A stretch of DNA of 49,610 nucleotides from Desulfobacterales bacterium. GTDB taxonomy: Bacteria > Desulfobacterota > Desulfobacteria > Desulfobacterales > JAEINQ01. Location of the stretch: NCBI GenBank assembly GCA_016342285.1, contig JAEINQ010000050.1:1-49610 (forward strand), read 5' to 3'. A program made the position numbers and the translations under genes. The notes under the pieces were generated by a model. That model ran no database searches, was not told the origin of the DNA, and saw nothing but the letters and a program-made list of their open reading frames with translations. Within the stretch, counting starts at the first letter, position 1. Each line of letters begins with the position of its first letter. Shown piece after piece: positions 15,577 to 25,043 of the stretch.

Positions 15577-16068
15577 CTAAAGGGGGTCCGGGCGGAACCA
15601 TTTTTCCGAAATCCTCAGTGACGGCGGATCAAGAGCGATCCGTCCGTCCTCAAGGATTCTGACCGGCGGCACCACCCAATCCGAATACCAGATCCCGACC
15701 ACGATCCCGTTGGAAACCAGCTCTTTTCCGTACCCCTCATGCCGGTTGGCAAAAGGATCGTTGATGGCATCCACCCATCGTTTCAGGGTATCCCCGGCAC
15801 CATCCACCGGGCGATAACGGCCGGGGCTGAACCCGACCCCTTTTTCGATCCCCAACAGGGCGATGGGCACGCCCCGGGAACCGTACACATAATAGTGGTA
15901 GTCCGCCGGAAACCGATGGGCCTCCAGTGCCCACGCCACGCTATGGTTCTGCCTGAAATAGGTTTTTGGCAGGGTGCAGCCGGCCAGCAGCAGGATGGCC
16001 GTCATCAGGACCGAGACGCAGCGGACCTGTCTGGAAAAACTATGACATCGTAATTTTGTCGGTTTCAT
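15577..16068 (-). CDS. small lipoprotein of unknown function
   Basis: A 163-residue protein with a basic n-region, a hydrophobic stretch and the lipobox LLAGC near residue 31, so it is predicted to be lipidated and anchored outside the cytoplasm. The mature part contains ADYHYYVYGSRGVPIALLGIEKG and ends with DPPSLRISEKWF. I do not recognise a named family. AAGGGGAAGGG precedes the ATG. It follows the binding-protein gene by 148 bp on the same strand, and this gap carries one of the four TGACKCTGACC motifs discussed in the findings. Confidence 0.75.
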   Translation of the reverse strand: MKPTKLRCHSFSRQVRCVSVLMTAILLLAGCTLPKTYFRQNHSVAWALEAHRFPADYHYYVYGSRGVPIALLGIEKGVGFSPGRYRPVDGAGDTLKRWVDAINDPFANRHEGYGKELVSNGIVVGIWYSDWVVPPVRILEDGRIALDPPSLRISEKWFRPDPL

Positions 16069-16216
16069 CGTACCCTTCCCCTTGTCTCGTTTTCACTCCT
16101 TTGGGCAGAATGCCTCCATTTTCGATCCTTTTGGCCAGGTGCAACAAAGTTGTCTCAGCACAGCCGCCTGACTCTGACCATGCACTGAAGGCAAGGCTTC
16201 ACACGTTGTATTGAAA

Positions 16217-17020
16217 TCACTGCCGCGTGTACCTGTCAATGATCTTCCCATACGGTTCGGACCCCTTGATCGTCGCGATCCGATCCCATATTTTTTCCGG
16301 TAAACCCGGATACTTCGCTTCGAACTGAAGGGAAAAAACCAGGTAATAGGGCTTTTCGAGGATCGGCGGATCGACCTTCTCGATGCTGGTCCAGGCCCGC
16401 GGCGTTTCCCGCAGGTAGGCATCAATCACCGTATCCAGGCAGACCACCCCGGCGAGCCCGCCGGCAGCCAGCATGTTGAGAAGGTCCTTGGGATCGGCCC
16501 TTTCCAGGATCTGGATGCCCATCTGTTTCAAATCCCCGGCAATGGCCCAACCCAAGGGGACACCGATGGCCTCGCGGGCCGAATCTTCCAGGAGTTCAAA
16601 GGCGGTGCCATTCCATAAGAGTTTTGACCCCCGGGGACGGTAGAGATGGTAGGCGCCGTCCCGGGTGCTTCGGGCGAAATCAGGTCGGCCGTCCTTCATT
16701 GGATAAATGCCGATGGCCTCGCGTTCCGGCTTGTAGCTGGCCGGAAAGACCCCGTCCACCCGTCCGTATTTGAGTTCCTGAAGGCAACGTTTCCAGGGAA
16801 GACGGAGAAAGGTGACGGTCAGGTCCATCTGGCGGGCCACCATCTGGTAAAGCTCGATCTCAATCCCGGGAAGGGTCGGGTGAAACCCGGTCCCGCCCCC
16901 CATGATATAGGGGTCCCCGGGGGTATCGTCCGTAGCCAGCACCAGGGTCTGGGCAACCGTCGGCGCCGCCATCAAAAGGGCCACCAGCAACACCGTAAGC
17001 CCGATGCGGATCGGTTTCAT
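16217..17020 (-). CDS. periplasmic solute-binding protein, family 3 type
   Basis: A 267-residue protein with a signal peptide (MKPIRIGLTVLLVALLMAAPTVAQ) and a mature part resembling family 3 binding proteins. Signs are LPGIEIELYQMVARQMDL, LQELKYGRVDGVFPASY and AREAIGVPLGW. No ABC permease or ATPase is adjacent. Its start overlaps the stop of the upstream EamA gene by four bases (ATGA), so the two are translationally coupled. Like the protein at 4210-5001 it is an orphan and may serve as a receptor or serve a transporter encoded elsewhere. The ligand is unknown. Confidence 0.78.
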   Translation of the reverse strand: MKPIRIGLTVLLVALLMAAPTVAQTLVLATDDTPGDPYIMGGGTGFHPTLPGIEIELYQMVARQMDLTVTFLRLPWKRCLQELKYGRVDGVFPASYKPEREAIGIYPMKDGRPDFARSTRDGAYHLYRPRGSKLLWNGTAFELLEDSAREAIGVPLGWAIAGDLKQMGIQILERADPKDLLNMLAAGGLAGVVCLDTVIDAYLRETPRAWTSIEKVDPPILEKPYYLVFSLQFEAKYPGLPEKIWDRIATIKGSEPYGKIIDRYTRQ

Positions 17021-18009
17021 GGGGTTTCCTCCAATCCACGATCGGATTCCGGCACAGGGGGCGACGCTTTCACCTTCGTTTTCGAAAAACCGGTCGCCGG
17101 CCGGTTGAACAGCACCATCCCCGCAGCGATGAGGGTCATGCCGGCCAGATGAAAGAGCTTCAGGGACTCACCAAGCCAGACCACGGCCATGAGGGAGGCA
17201 AAGACCGGAATGAGGTTGATAAAGAGCCCCCCGCGGTTGGGACCGAGCCGGTCGATGCCGCCATTCCAGCAAAAATAGGCAACGATGGAAGGAAAAACAG
17301 CCACGTAGAAAATACTGGCCACAACCTCGAAGGAAGGCACAAAGGCCGGGGTGCGGGACATCTCCCAGCCGTAAAGGGGCAAAAGCCCCAGGGCGCCGAC
17401 ACCGAAGGTAATGGCCATAAAGCTCAGGGGGTGGATTTTCGGACGACGACGCAGGCCGGCCGAGTACATGGCATAAAGAACCACGGCCACCACCATGATC
17501 AGGTCTCCCTGGGCAAAGTCCATCTGCCGGAGCGTTGCCCAGCGGCCGCGCAGGACCACCGCCGTAGCCCCGGCCATGCACAACCCCACCCCGAACACCT
17601 GAATGCGGGTCGCGCGCTCGCCAAAGGCGACCAGGCAGATCAGGACGATGATCGCCGGCATGGCAGTCTGGATCAGGGCGCCGTTAATGGCGGTGGTGGT
17701 ATGAACCGCGGTGTAGAGCAGGGTATTAAACCCGGTGATGCCGGTAACCGAGAGAAAAAGGACGATCTTCCAGTGCCGGACCGCCTCGGGCCAGTCCCGC
17801 CGCACATGCCCCCAGGCAAAAGGGAGCAGAAGCACAAAAGCCAGGGTCCAGCGCCACAGGGCGAAGCTGACCGGCGGAATCATCTCCACCACCCCCCGGG
17901 CCAGGACAATGTTGCCCGCCCAGCACAGGGGGGCGATGGCCAGCAGGGCGTAAGCCCCGCCATTGCCTGGGCGTCGGGACGCTGATTGAAGAGGGTGTTT
18001 TGGGGTCAT
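17017..18009 (-). CDS. EamA-type (DMT) transporter
   Basis: A 330-residue inner-membrane protein with ten predicted helices in two EamA repeats. The first begins ALLAIAPLCWAGNIVLARG and the second ILIMVVAVVLYAMYSAGL (approximate reading). Signatures include the LLYTAVHTTTAINGALIQTAMPAI stretch near helix 3-4 and WLGESLKLFHLAGMTLIAAG near the end. Members export amino acids and other small metabolites. I chose MTPKH at 18009; the frame extends upstream into repeat element C without ribosome-site support. The four-base overlap with the downstream binding-protein gene implies a two-gene operon. The substrate is unknown. Confidence 0.87.
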   Translation of the reverse strand: MTPKHPLQSASRRPGNGGAYALLAIAPLCWAGNIVLARGVVEMIPPVSFALWRWTLAFVLLLPFAWGHVRRDWPEAVRHWKIVLFLSVTGITGFNTLLYTAVHTTTAINGALIQTAMPAIIVLICLVAFGERATRIQVFGVGLCMAGATAVVLRGRWATLRQMDFAQGDLIMVVAVVLYAMYSAGLRRRPKIHPLSFMAITFGVGALGLLPLYGWEMSRTPAFVPSFEVVASIFYVAVFPSIVAYFCWNGGIDRLGPNRGGLFINLIPVFASLMAVVWLGESLKLFHLAGMTLIAAGMVLFNRPATGFSKTKVKASPPVPESDRGLEETP

Positions 18010-18057
18010 GGGTTTTCCCAGACGGTCGCCATTCGAAGAGCGCATGGCTTTCAGCGA

Positions 18058-18262
18058 GCCCCCAAAAAGGGGGCAAAATGACCAATATCCAATGTCCAAC
18101 GCACAATTTCCAAGTAATGAATTCTGCCATTTATCGCTTTATTAACTTGGCAGAGCAAAGCGACTCCGCACTTGAGTATCCGACATTGAGGATTGGACAT
18201 TCGAAATTGTCCTTTAAACTGCCCTTTGTCTTCTCGCGACAGCGGAAGAACCTTTCCGCTCC
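18058..18262 (+). repeat. mosaic intergenic element, copy C
   Basis: It starts with the hairpin GCCCCC-AAAAA-GGGGGC (18058-18074). The left arm has CCAATATCCAATGTCCAA words, and the core runs from ATTCTGCC (18121) to GACTCC (18167). The right arm has GACATTGAGGATTGGACATT words. The tail contains GAACCTTTCC followed by CAGCTGGAAGCGGCG, the diverged counterpart of copy A's tail hairpin. Both flanking genes are on the minus strand. Confidence 0.8.
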
Positions 18263-18297
18263 CTCCAGCTGGAAGCGGCGCCGAATCGACTTCAGGG

Positions 18298-21200
18298 TCA
18301 TTCCAGAGACGGTTCCTGGCCCGGATCCACGGAAGGCCGCGCGGCAACAACCTTCTCTTCCAGGGGGTTGAGGTCGTGGACGATCAGATACAGGGACGGC
18401 ACCAGCACCAGGGTGATCACCGTGGCAAAGAGGATGCCGTAACCCAGGGAAATGGCCATGGGAATGAGAAACCGTGCCTGCCTCGACGTTTCGAAGATGA
18501 TCGGGGCCAGCCCGCCGAAAGTGGTCAGGGTGGTGAGCAGAACGGGCCGGAACCGGTGGACCGCCGCTTCACAGATCGCCTCGAAATGGGGCATGCCGGC
18601 CCGGCGCCGGCGATTGGCAAAATCGATGAGCACCAGCGAATCGTTGACCACCACGCCGGACAGGGCCACCACGCCGAACATGCTCATGACGCTGAGGCTG
18701 TAACCCATGACCAGATGCCCTGCAATGGCCCCCACGATGCCAAAGGGGATGGCCACCATGATGATCGCCGGCTGGACGTAGCTGTTGAAGGGAACGGCCA
18801 GCATGGCATAGATCACCAGCAGGGCCATTATCAGCCCCTTGCCCAGGGCCTCCATGCTCTCTTTTCGGTCCGCCTGCTGCCCCTCGAAGCTGAACGTCAG
18901 TCCCGGGTATTTTTCCTGCAGGGCCGGCAGGATGTCGGCCTTAACGGACCCGAGCACCTGGTCTGCCTTGGACCGGGGACGGACATCGGCGGTCACCGCC
19001 ACCACCCGCCGGCTGTTTCTCCGGTCGATGGTGGTGTATGCCCGGCCCCGCCGGATGCTCACCGCCTCGCGAAGGGGGATCTCCGTCCCTGCCGGCGTTC
19101 TTAAAATCATCTCTTCCAGGTCGTACTCGGAGATCCGCTCGGCCCTGGGCAGCCGGACCATGACCCGGACTTCGTCCCGGCCCCGCTGCTGGCGCAGGAC
19201 CTCCGCGCCGTAGTAAGCGTTTCGGACCTGCCGGGCCACATCCCGGGATCTCAAGCCGAGGCTTTGCCCTTCAGGCCGCATTTGGAAATCGATCTGCTGT
19301 TTGCCCGGTGAAAAACCATCGTTGATGTCCATCACATTGGGAAAGGTGGCCAGGGCACGGGCCAGTTCGGCCGATGCCCGGTCCAGCACCCCGATATCCC
19401 GGTGGCTCAATTCCACGGTCAGGGCGTCCCCCCGGCCGGGACCGCCGGCGTCGGATTCGAATTTGATGGACTCCAGCCCGGCCAACCGGCCCACCTTTTC
19501 ACGCCAGATGCGGGTTAACTGAGCAGTGGACAGGGGGCGCACATTCGGCGGGGTCAGGTAGATGCGCACTTCGGCGGTGTTGGCATCAATGGTGGCAAAA
19601 ATCCCTTCGGTCAGGCGACTGCCGCCGTTCTCTTCCACCGCCGCCTGGCCCCCACGGACGAGAATGTCCTGGACCTCAAGGGTCCGCTCCACGGCAGTGC
19701 CGAAGGGGAGTACGGCCGTGACCTTGGCGTAGTCCGACTCCACCTTGGGAAAGAGCTCAAACCCCATGCGCCCGCTGCGGATCAGGCCGACGGTGGCCAG
19801 CAGCACCGCTATCCCCACGGAGAGGGTCACATACCGCCACCTCAGGGCCATCCCCAGAAACGGGCCGTAGCGGGTGCGGACCATGCGGTTAAAAAAGAGG
19901 CTGAATCGCTGCTGATGCCTGCCGAGCCAGGCCAGCACGCCTGTTTCCCGGGGCGGTCCCTGGTGGGCCAGGTGGGCCGGCAGGATGAGAAGGCTCTCCA
20001 CCAGGGAGACGGCAAAGACGCTGATCACCACCAGCGGAATCTGCCTGAAAACCTTTCCCATGATTCCCGGGATGAAGAGCATGGGAAGAAAGGCCACCAT
20101 GTTGGTCAGGACGCTGAAGACCACCGGCATGGCAATCTCCCGGGCACCGCGCACCGCCGCAGCAAACCACCCCAACCCACTCTGGCGGTAAAAATAGACA
20201 TTCTCCCCCACCACAACGGCATCGTCCACCACGATGCCCAGAGTTACGATAAACGCGAACATGGAGATCATGTTGATGCTGACCCCCATGGCCGGCAGGG
20301 CCAGCATGGAGCCGAGAAAAGAGATGGGGATGCCGATGCTCACCCAAAAGGCCAGTCGCACCTCCAAAAAAACGGCCAGAAGAACAAAGACCAGGCCCAG
20401 GCCCAGGTAGCCGTTTTGCAGCATCAGGTCCAGGCGCTGGCGGTAGACGTCGGACCGGTCGTTTCGGGATTCCAGCCCCATGCCCGGGGGGAGTGCCTGG
20501 CGGATCTGGGCCATCTGACGCCGGACCGCGTCGGAGACCGAAATGGGGGTCTGATCCCCGATCCGATAGACCTCCAGCATGACGGCCGGGCGGCCGTTGA
20601 AGGTGGCAAACCGGTCGGTCTCCTCAAAACCGTCGGTGATGACGGCGATCTCTTCCAGCAGCACCTGGGTGCCGTCGGCTGTGGCAATCACCGGAATCCG
20701 CCCGAACTCGTGGCCGTAGTCCCGCCGGTCTGCCACCCGTACCAGCACGTCGCCACCGGCGGTCTTGATGGCGCCGCCGGGAAGTTCCACGGCAGCGTTG
20801 GCGATGGTCTGGGCCACGGAATCAAGGGTCAGGTTGTAAGCCCTCAGGGCGTCATGGGAAATTTCGATGCTGATTTCATAGTCCCTGACCCCTTCCAACT
20901 CAACCTGGGTGATGTCCGGATCCTGAAGCAGGCGGTCACGGACGGTTTCGGCCTCCTCCCGCAGGACCCGTTCGCTCTGGTCGCCAAAAAGAGCCAGGGA
21001 CACCACGCTGCGTTTTCGTTTGGCCAGGGTGACCTGAGGCTCCTCGGCATCTTCGGGAAATGAGCCGATGCGGTTGACTTCGCTCTCAATGTCTCGGGTG
21101 ATCTGCTGGCCGTCCTCACCTTCAAGAATCTCGACGATGACCGTGCCGCTCCCTTCCTGGGCCTTGGCAGTCACCTTTTTGACCCCTTCCAGACCCTGAA

Positions 21201-21492
21201 CCGCTTCCTCGATGGAGAGCAGGATCCCCTGTTCCACCTCTTCGGGGCTGGCGCCGGGATAGGCCACGGTAATGGTCACCAGGTCCAGTTCGAAATCGGG
21301 AAAGACTTCCTTTTTGATCCGGGCGCCCAGAATAAGCCCACCGATCAGCAGGACCAGCATGAGCAGGTTGGCACTCACCGAGTGCCCGGCCATCCAGGAG
21401 ATAGGGCCTCGTCCGGAGCCTCGTTCAGCCCTCGGGTCGCCGCTGGGTCCGGCATTGTTTCCGGCGGTGTTCCGCAAGTCTCGGTGCGTCAT
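18298..21492 (-). CDS. RND efflux pump inner-membrane subunit (AcrB/HAE1 family)
   Basis: A 1064-residue proton-driven RND permease, the size of AcrB-type pumps. The N-terminus has MAGHSVSANLLMLVLLIGG and the periplasmic start GASPEEVEQGILLSIEEAV. The proton-relay aspartates lie in GIVVDDAVVVGEN. The second half repeats the fold with GVVALSGVVVNDSLVLIDFANRR. It sits in the inner membrane and exports hydrophobic or toxic compounds with an adaptor and an outer-membrane channel. The start at 21492 overlaps the adaptor stop by four bases, showing translational coupling. Gene order on the strand is outer-membrane factor, adaptor, pump. The substrate range cannot be predicted, and no local regulator is present. 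Confidence 0.95.
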   Translation of the reverse strand: MTHRDLRNTAGNNAGPSGDPRAERGSGRGPISWMAGHSVSANLLMLVLLIGGLILGARIKKEVFPDFELDLVTITVAYPGASPEEVEQGILLSIEEAVQGLEGVKKVTAKAQEGSGTVIVEILEGEDGQQITRDIESEVNRIGSFPEDAEEPQVTLAKRKRSVVSLALFGDQSERVLREEAETVRDRLLQDPDITQVELEGVRDYEISIEISHDALRAYNLTLDSVAQTIANAAVELPGGAIKTAGGDVLVRVADRRDYGHEFGRIPVIATADGTQVLLEEIAVITDGFEETDRFATFNGRPAVMLEVYRIGDQTPISVSDAVRRQMAQIRQALPPGMGLESRNDRSDVYRQRLDLMLQNGYLGLGLVFVLLAVFLEVRLAFWVSIGIPISFLGSMLALPAMGVSINMISMFAFIVTLGIVVDDAVVVGENVYFYRQSGLGWFAAAVRGAREIAMPVVFSVLTNMVAFLPMLFIPGIMGKVFRQIPLVVISVFAVSLVESLLILPAHLAHQGPPRETGVLAWLGRHQQRFSLFFNRMVRTRYGPFLGMALRWRYVTLSVGIAVLLATVGLIRSGRMGFELFPKVESDYAKVTAVLPFGTAVERTLEVQDILVRGGQAAVEENGGSRLTEGIFATIDANTAEVRIYLTPPNVRPLSTAQLTRIWREKVGRLAGLESIKFESDAGGPGRGDALTVELSHRDIGVLDRASAELARALATFPNVMDINDGFSPGKQQIDFQMRPEGQSLGLRSRDVARQVRNAYYGAEVLRQQRGRDEVRVMVRLPRAERISEYDLEEMILRTPAGTEIPLREAVSIRRGRAYTTIDRRNSRRVVAVTADVRPRSKADQVLGSVKADILPALQEKYPGLTFSFEGQQADRKESMEALGKGLIMALLVIYAMLAVPFNSYVQPAIIMVAIPFGIVGAIAGHLVMGYSLSVMSMFGVVALSGVVVNDSLVLIDFANRRRRAGMPHFEAICEAAVHRFRPVLLTTLTTFGGLAPIIFETSRQARFLIPMAISLGYGILFATVITLVLVPSLYLIVHDLNPLEEKVVAARPSVDPGQEPSLE

Positions 21493-22763
21493 GGGGTTTT
21501 TCCTTGGGCACCGTCGCCCGGCCCGGTTCCGGATCGGCCCTCGGCCCCCTCGATGGCCAGGGCCATGCCGCGGGCCGGAGCGGCCAGGTTGGAGACGATC
21601 AAACGTTCGCCCGGGGAAAGGCCGCTGTCCACGAGGACCGTCTCCTTGTCCCGCCACAGGGTCGTCACGGTTCGGATCTCCAGGGTGTTGTCAGCCGCTG
21701 CGATCCAGACCGAGGCATTGTCGCGAAGGGCCGCACGGGGAATGCGAAAGGCCGACGCAACCGGCCGGCCCTCGATGGCCACCCGGACGAATTCACCCAG
21801 CAACAGCGGCGGCCGGGCCGGATTCGGCCGATGAAGAACCAGCGGGTCGTCCACGGCGATGAGCAGCCGCGCCATGCGTCCCTCGGTTTCCAAGTCGCCG
21901 AGCAGTCTCACCACCTCTCCCCGGACAATGGCATTGCCGCGGTAATAAACGGTGGCGGCAGCCCCAGTCTCCTGGAGGTGGCGGGGAATGTCGATCCGGC
22001 CCAGGCGATCCGCGGAGACCGAGACCCGAACCCGGTACTGGTCGGCGGCCACCAGATCGGCCAGCCGTTCCTGGACCGCCACCTGGGAACCGACGGTGAC
22101 GTACCGGGTCCGAATGATGGCGTTGAAGGGGGCAACAATCCGGGTCCGTTCCTGTTGCAGTTCGGCCTGGCGAAGATCGGCTCCGGAGGCGGCCAGATCG
22201 GCCATGGCCTTTTCCAGGTGGGGTTTTCGAAGGGCCAGGTCCCCATCTTCGGGACCCTGGGCGGCATTGTCGTTCATCAGTGCCCATTCACGCCGGGCCA
22301 CGTCCTGACGGCCCTGCTCCAGCGCCAGGGCATAACGGGCATTGGCCACCGCGCTCCGGGCCCGAACCAGGGCCAACTGGTAGTCGGCGTCGTCGAGCCG
22401 AACCACCATCTCTCCTTTTTTGATGAAACCGCCCTCGACGAAATCCGGATGGGTATCCACGATCTCACCGGAAACCCTGGCTTCCAGGCTCATTTCCCGG
22501 GCCGGAATGACAGTCCCCATGGCCTCCACGGTCACGGACTGGGGACCTGGGAAAATCTTCTGTACCCTCACCAGTGGAGCGGACGGTGTCGGCACCCGCC
22601 GCTTGGCCTTGGTGGCCGTGCCGAGCAGGTAGTTCATGGCCAGCACACCGAAAACAAGGATGACCGCCGAAAGCACGGCCTTGACCCATTTGGATCGTCC
22701 ACCGGTGTAAGCCTGGCGGTCAAGCTGTTCGGGCATGATATCAGGGGGTGTCAGGTCGTCCAT
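21489..22763 (-). CDS. RND efflux periplasmic adaptor (membrane fusion protein)
   Basis: A 424-residue adaptor with one N-terminal anchor helix (about 28-47, VKAVLSAVILVFGVLAMNYL). It then has the lipoyl/barrel motif GTVIPAREMSLEARVSGEI, a coiled-coil hairpin rich in Ala, Arg and Glu (about 130-205), the returning half IVAPFNAIIRTRYVTVGSQV, and beta-barrel and membrane-proximal domains. It bridges the pump at 18298-21492 to the channel at 23394-24818. Its stop overlaps the pump start (ATGA). A 630-bp gap carrying two repeat blocks (D and E) separates it from the channel gene, which is unusual within such an operon. Confidence 0.93.
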   Translation of the reverse strand: MDDLTPPDIMPEQLDRQAYTGGRSKWVKAVLSAVILVFGVLAMNYLLGTATKAKRRVPTPSAPLVRVQKIFPGPQSVTVEAMGTVIPAREMSLEARVSGEIVDTHPDFVEGGFIKKGEMVVRLDDADYQLALVRARSAVANARYALALEQGRQDVARREWALMNDNAAQGPEDGDLALRKPHLEKAMADLAASGADLRQAELQQERTRIVAPFNAIIRTRYVTVGSQVAVQERLADLVAADQYRVRVSVSADRLGRIDIPRHLQETGAAATVYYRGNAIVRGEVVRLLGDLETEGRMARLLIAVDDPLVLHRPNPARPPLLLGEFVRVAIEGRPVASAFRIPRAALRDNASVWIAAADNTLEIRTVTTLWRDKETVLVDSGLSPGERLIVSNLAAPARGMALAIEGAEGRSGTGPGDGAQGKTP

Positions 22764-22871
22764 GGTCGGTTCAATCCTTAATTGTTAATCCTCAATCCAC
22801 AAAGCGAGGACCAGGCTTTAGCTATTGCCCGTCCACGAATCGGTTTTATAACGGATAGGCACCCATGTGTG

Positions 22872-23140
22872 TTTCCAATTTATGAATTGGAAAATAGCTA
22901 TCCCCGGAGGGGATTTGCTTTGTGTCAGTTCAGTAACCATGGAAATAACAAACATCAAATCACAAATATCAAACAATATTCAAAGACCGAAATTCGAAAA
23001 GCCAAACAATGTCCCTTCCCGGAAGGCTTTGGGGTTTGAAAATTGGGATTTGGAATTTGTTTGGCATTTGGTGCTCGGCATTTTTGATTTTTCACGCAAA
23101 GCGTCAAGGCATCGCCGGTTAACGCTGACCACGCCCACAG
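22872..23140 (+). repeat. mosaic intergenic element, copy D (CAAATnn words)
   Basis: The left edge carries palindromes TTTCCAATT-TATG-AATTGGAAA (22872-22893) and ATCCCC-GGA-GGGGAT, followed by GCTTTGTGTCAG, which resembles the end of copy A's tail. The long inverted repeat has a left arm of CAAAT words (22945-23010) and a right arm of ATTTG words (23031-23090) around CTTCCCGGAAG. It ends with GCCGGTTAACGCTGACC at 23114-23130. The ATTCTGCC core is absent. It lies within the efflux operon. Confidence 0.7.
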
Positions 23141-23227
23141 GTTTTGGATTTCCATTTCGAATTGCCCCCCTGAACCCCTGGGCCACGGTTCGGGTTTCAA
23201 CGGTTTAACGGATAGATCCCTCACCCC

Positions 23228-23393
23228 CCCTGAGCCCTTGAAGCCTGGACCCCTTGAACCCTTGACCCCTTGACCCCTCGAACCCTCGAACCCTTTAACC
23301 CTTGAACCCTCGAACCCTTTAACCCTTGAACCCTTGAACCCTTGACCCCTTGACCCCTCGAACCCTTGAACCCTTGAACCCTTGAACCCTTTC
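23228..23393. repeat. degenerate 9-bp tandem array (CCCTTGAAC), block E
   Basis: About 18 degenerate copies of CCCTTGAAC (variants CCCTCGAAC, CCCTTTAAC, CCCTTGACC) run without spacers and end directly at the stop codon of the outer-membrane factor gene. It has one polarity only and no opposing arm. Fragments of the same word close block G at 30010-30033. There are no CRISPR-like spacers. Confidence 0.85.
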
Positions 23394-24818
23394 CTACGGC
23401 TCCAAATCGTCGGTCCAGGCACCACCCAGGGCACGATAAAGGCCGACCCGTGCCAGAATCAGGTCCGTGCGCCGATCAATGAGGTCTCTTTCCAGTCCCT
23501 GCACCGACAGCAGCGCGGTGAGTACCGGCAGATAGTCGTTGAGGCCGTTTCGATACCGTGACCGTGCCTCGTCAAGGGTTCTTTCAGCCGCGGCCAGCTC
23601 GGCTTCCAGGCCCGCCAGGTATCGGCGCAGGGCAGCTTCCCGGACCAGGGCGTCCTCGACTTCCTTTACGGCGGTCAGAACGGTTTTTTTAAAAACGGCC
23701 ATAAATTGTTCCGCTTCGGCCGAGGCCGCATCCACGGCGGCCAAACGCCGGTCTCCGTCAAAGATCGGCGCTGTCAGGTCGGCGGCCAGGCTGATCAGCC
23801 AGTTCTCCAGCAATATGGCCGTCTGCCCGGCCTGAACCAGGCCCGAAGCCGTCAAACGAAGATTCGGCAACCGATCGGCCCGAGCTGCCGCCACCCGCCG
23901 ATCGGCGGCCCGAAGCCGCTTGGCCGCGGCCCGGACATCGGGCCGTTTGGTCAGCAACTGAATCGGCAGGCCGGCCTCGGGGGCTGTGGCGGGAAGGTCG
24001 ACGGATTCGGTGCGGATTTCCGGCGCATGGGGCGGCATTTGGCCCAGGAGCAGGGCCAGTTCGTTGATCAAAAGCTGTTCATCACGATCCACCAGGGGCA
24101 ACTGGGCGAGGGAACGCTCCACCACCTGCCGCTGCTGCAGCACATCCAGGGCCGACGACATGGACTTTCTAAATCGCAGTTCCACCAGTTCCAGCATGGT
24201 TTCGTTGGTTTTGATCTGCTCGAAAAGACGGGCCCGGTGCATGCGCTGGGCCACGATCCCCAGCCAGCGTTCGGTCACCGCCGCCACCACGGTTGTGGCA
24301 GCCGCAGCGAGATCTTCACGACTGGCCGCGGCCGAAAGCACTGCAGCCTCCTGCTCGGAACGAATCCGTCCCCAGAGGTCGAGTTCATAACGGCTCGTCA
24401 GGCCCAACGTGTATTGGTCGGTCGCCCGGGCCGGCGGGCTTGTGGTGTCAGCACGCTGCCGGCTGTGAGCGGCACCGGCGGTTACGGTCAAATCAGGGAA
24501 CCGCCCCGCCCCCGCCCCCACGGCCTGGGCCCGGACCTGGCGCAGGCGCGCCCAGGCTTCCTCCAGGGTCAGGTTGGCGCTCAGGGCGGCAAGAATGAGC
24601 CGGTCGAGTTCGTCGTTTTCAAACGTCCGCCACCACTTTGCCCGGGATACGGCCTGGACCTTCTGGCCGGAAAACGCCTGGGGCAGTTCCATGACCGGGT
24701 CCGGGGCAGGTGCCGCCTGGCGGAGCGTGCAGCCGACGGCGAGCAGCATTGCCGAAAACGCCGCAGTCGCAAAAAAGTGCCTGAATCGATGGAGGTGTTG
24801 ATTTTTTCCTGCCGGCAA
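23394..24818 (-). CDS. outer-membrane efflux lipoprotein (NodT/TolC family)
   Basis: About 474 residues. The lipoprotein signal ends in the lipobox LLAVGC, and the mature part has two outer-membrane-factor repeats rich in Ala, Leu and Arg. Visible stretches are LTLEEAWARLRQVRAQ, YELDLWGRIRSEQEAA and, near the C-terminus, ARSRYRNGLNDYLPVLTA. These proteins form the trimeric outer-membrane channel of RND pumps. I propose a TTG start at 24818: it follows GGAGAGAG and gives a normal 25-residue lipoprotein signal. ATG starts at 24917 and 24944 would place the signal peptide far inside the protein. It is the first gene of the efflux operon and its stop abuts repeat block E. Confidence 0.9.
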   Translation of the reverse strand: MPAGKNQHLHRFRHFFATAAFSAMLLAVGCTLRQAAPAPDPVMELPQAFSGQKVQAVSRAKWWRTFENDELDRLILAALSANLTLEEAWARLRQVRAQAVGAGAGRFPDLTVTAGAAHSRQRADTTSPPARATDQYTLGLTSRYELDLWGRIRSEQEAAVLSAAASREDLAAAATTVVAAVTERWLGIVAQRMHRARLFEQIKTNETMLELVELRFRKSMSSALDVLQQRQVVERSLAQLPLVDRDEQLLINELALLLGQMPPHAPEIRTESVDLPATAPEAGLPIQLLTKRPDVRAAAKRLRAADRRVAAARADRLPNLRLTASGLVQAGQTAILLENWLISLAADLTAPIFDGDRRLAAVDAASAEAEQFMAVFKKTVLTAVKEVEDALVREAALRRYLAGLEAELAAAERTLDEARSRYRNGLNDYLPVLTALLSVQGLERDLIDRRTDLILARVGLYRALGGAWTDDLEP

Positions 24819-25043
24819 TGATCTCTCTCCGATGATGGGGGCTTGGTTCCGGGCGCCGCGCCTGTCCCACGGGCGGCCCCCCTTATATCTTCCCGGGGCC
24901 GATGGAGGCAAGGCCATACTGATGGTCCTGTAAAAAGTCTGCATTTGTCATAAAATTGGGCAAAAAAGGCCGTTTGCAGGTGGAAGCTAACCATCTGCGG
25001 CGTCCTGGCAAGAGGCAGCCTCCCGAAGGGAGTGATGCCAGAA

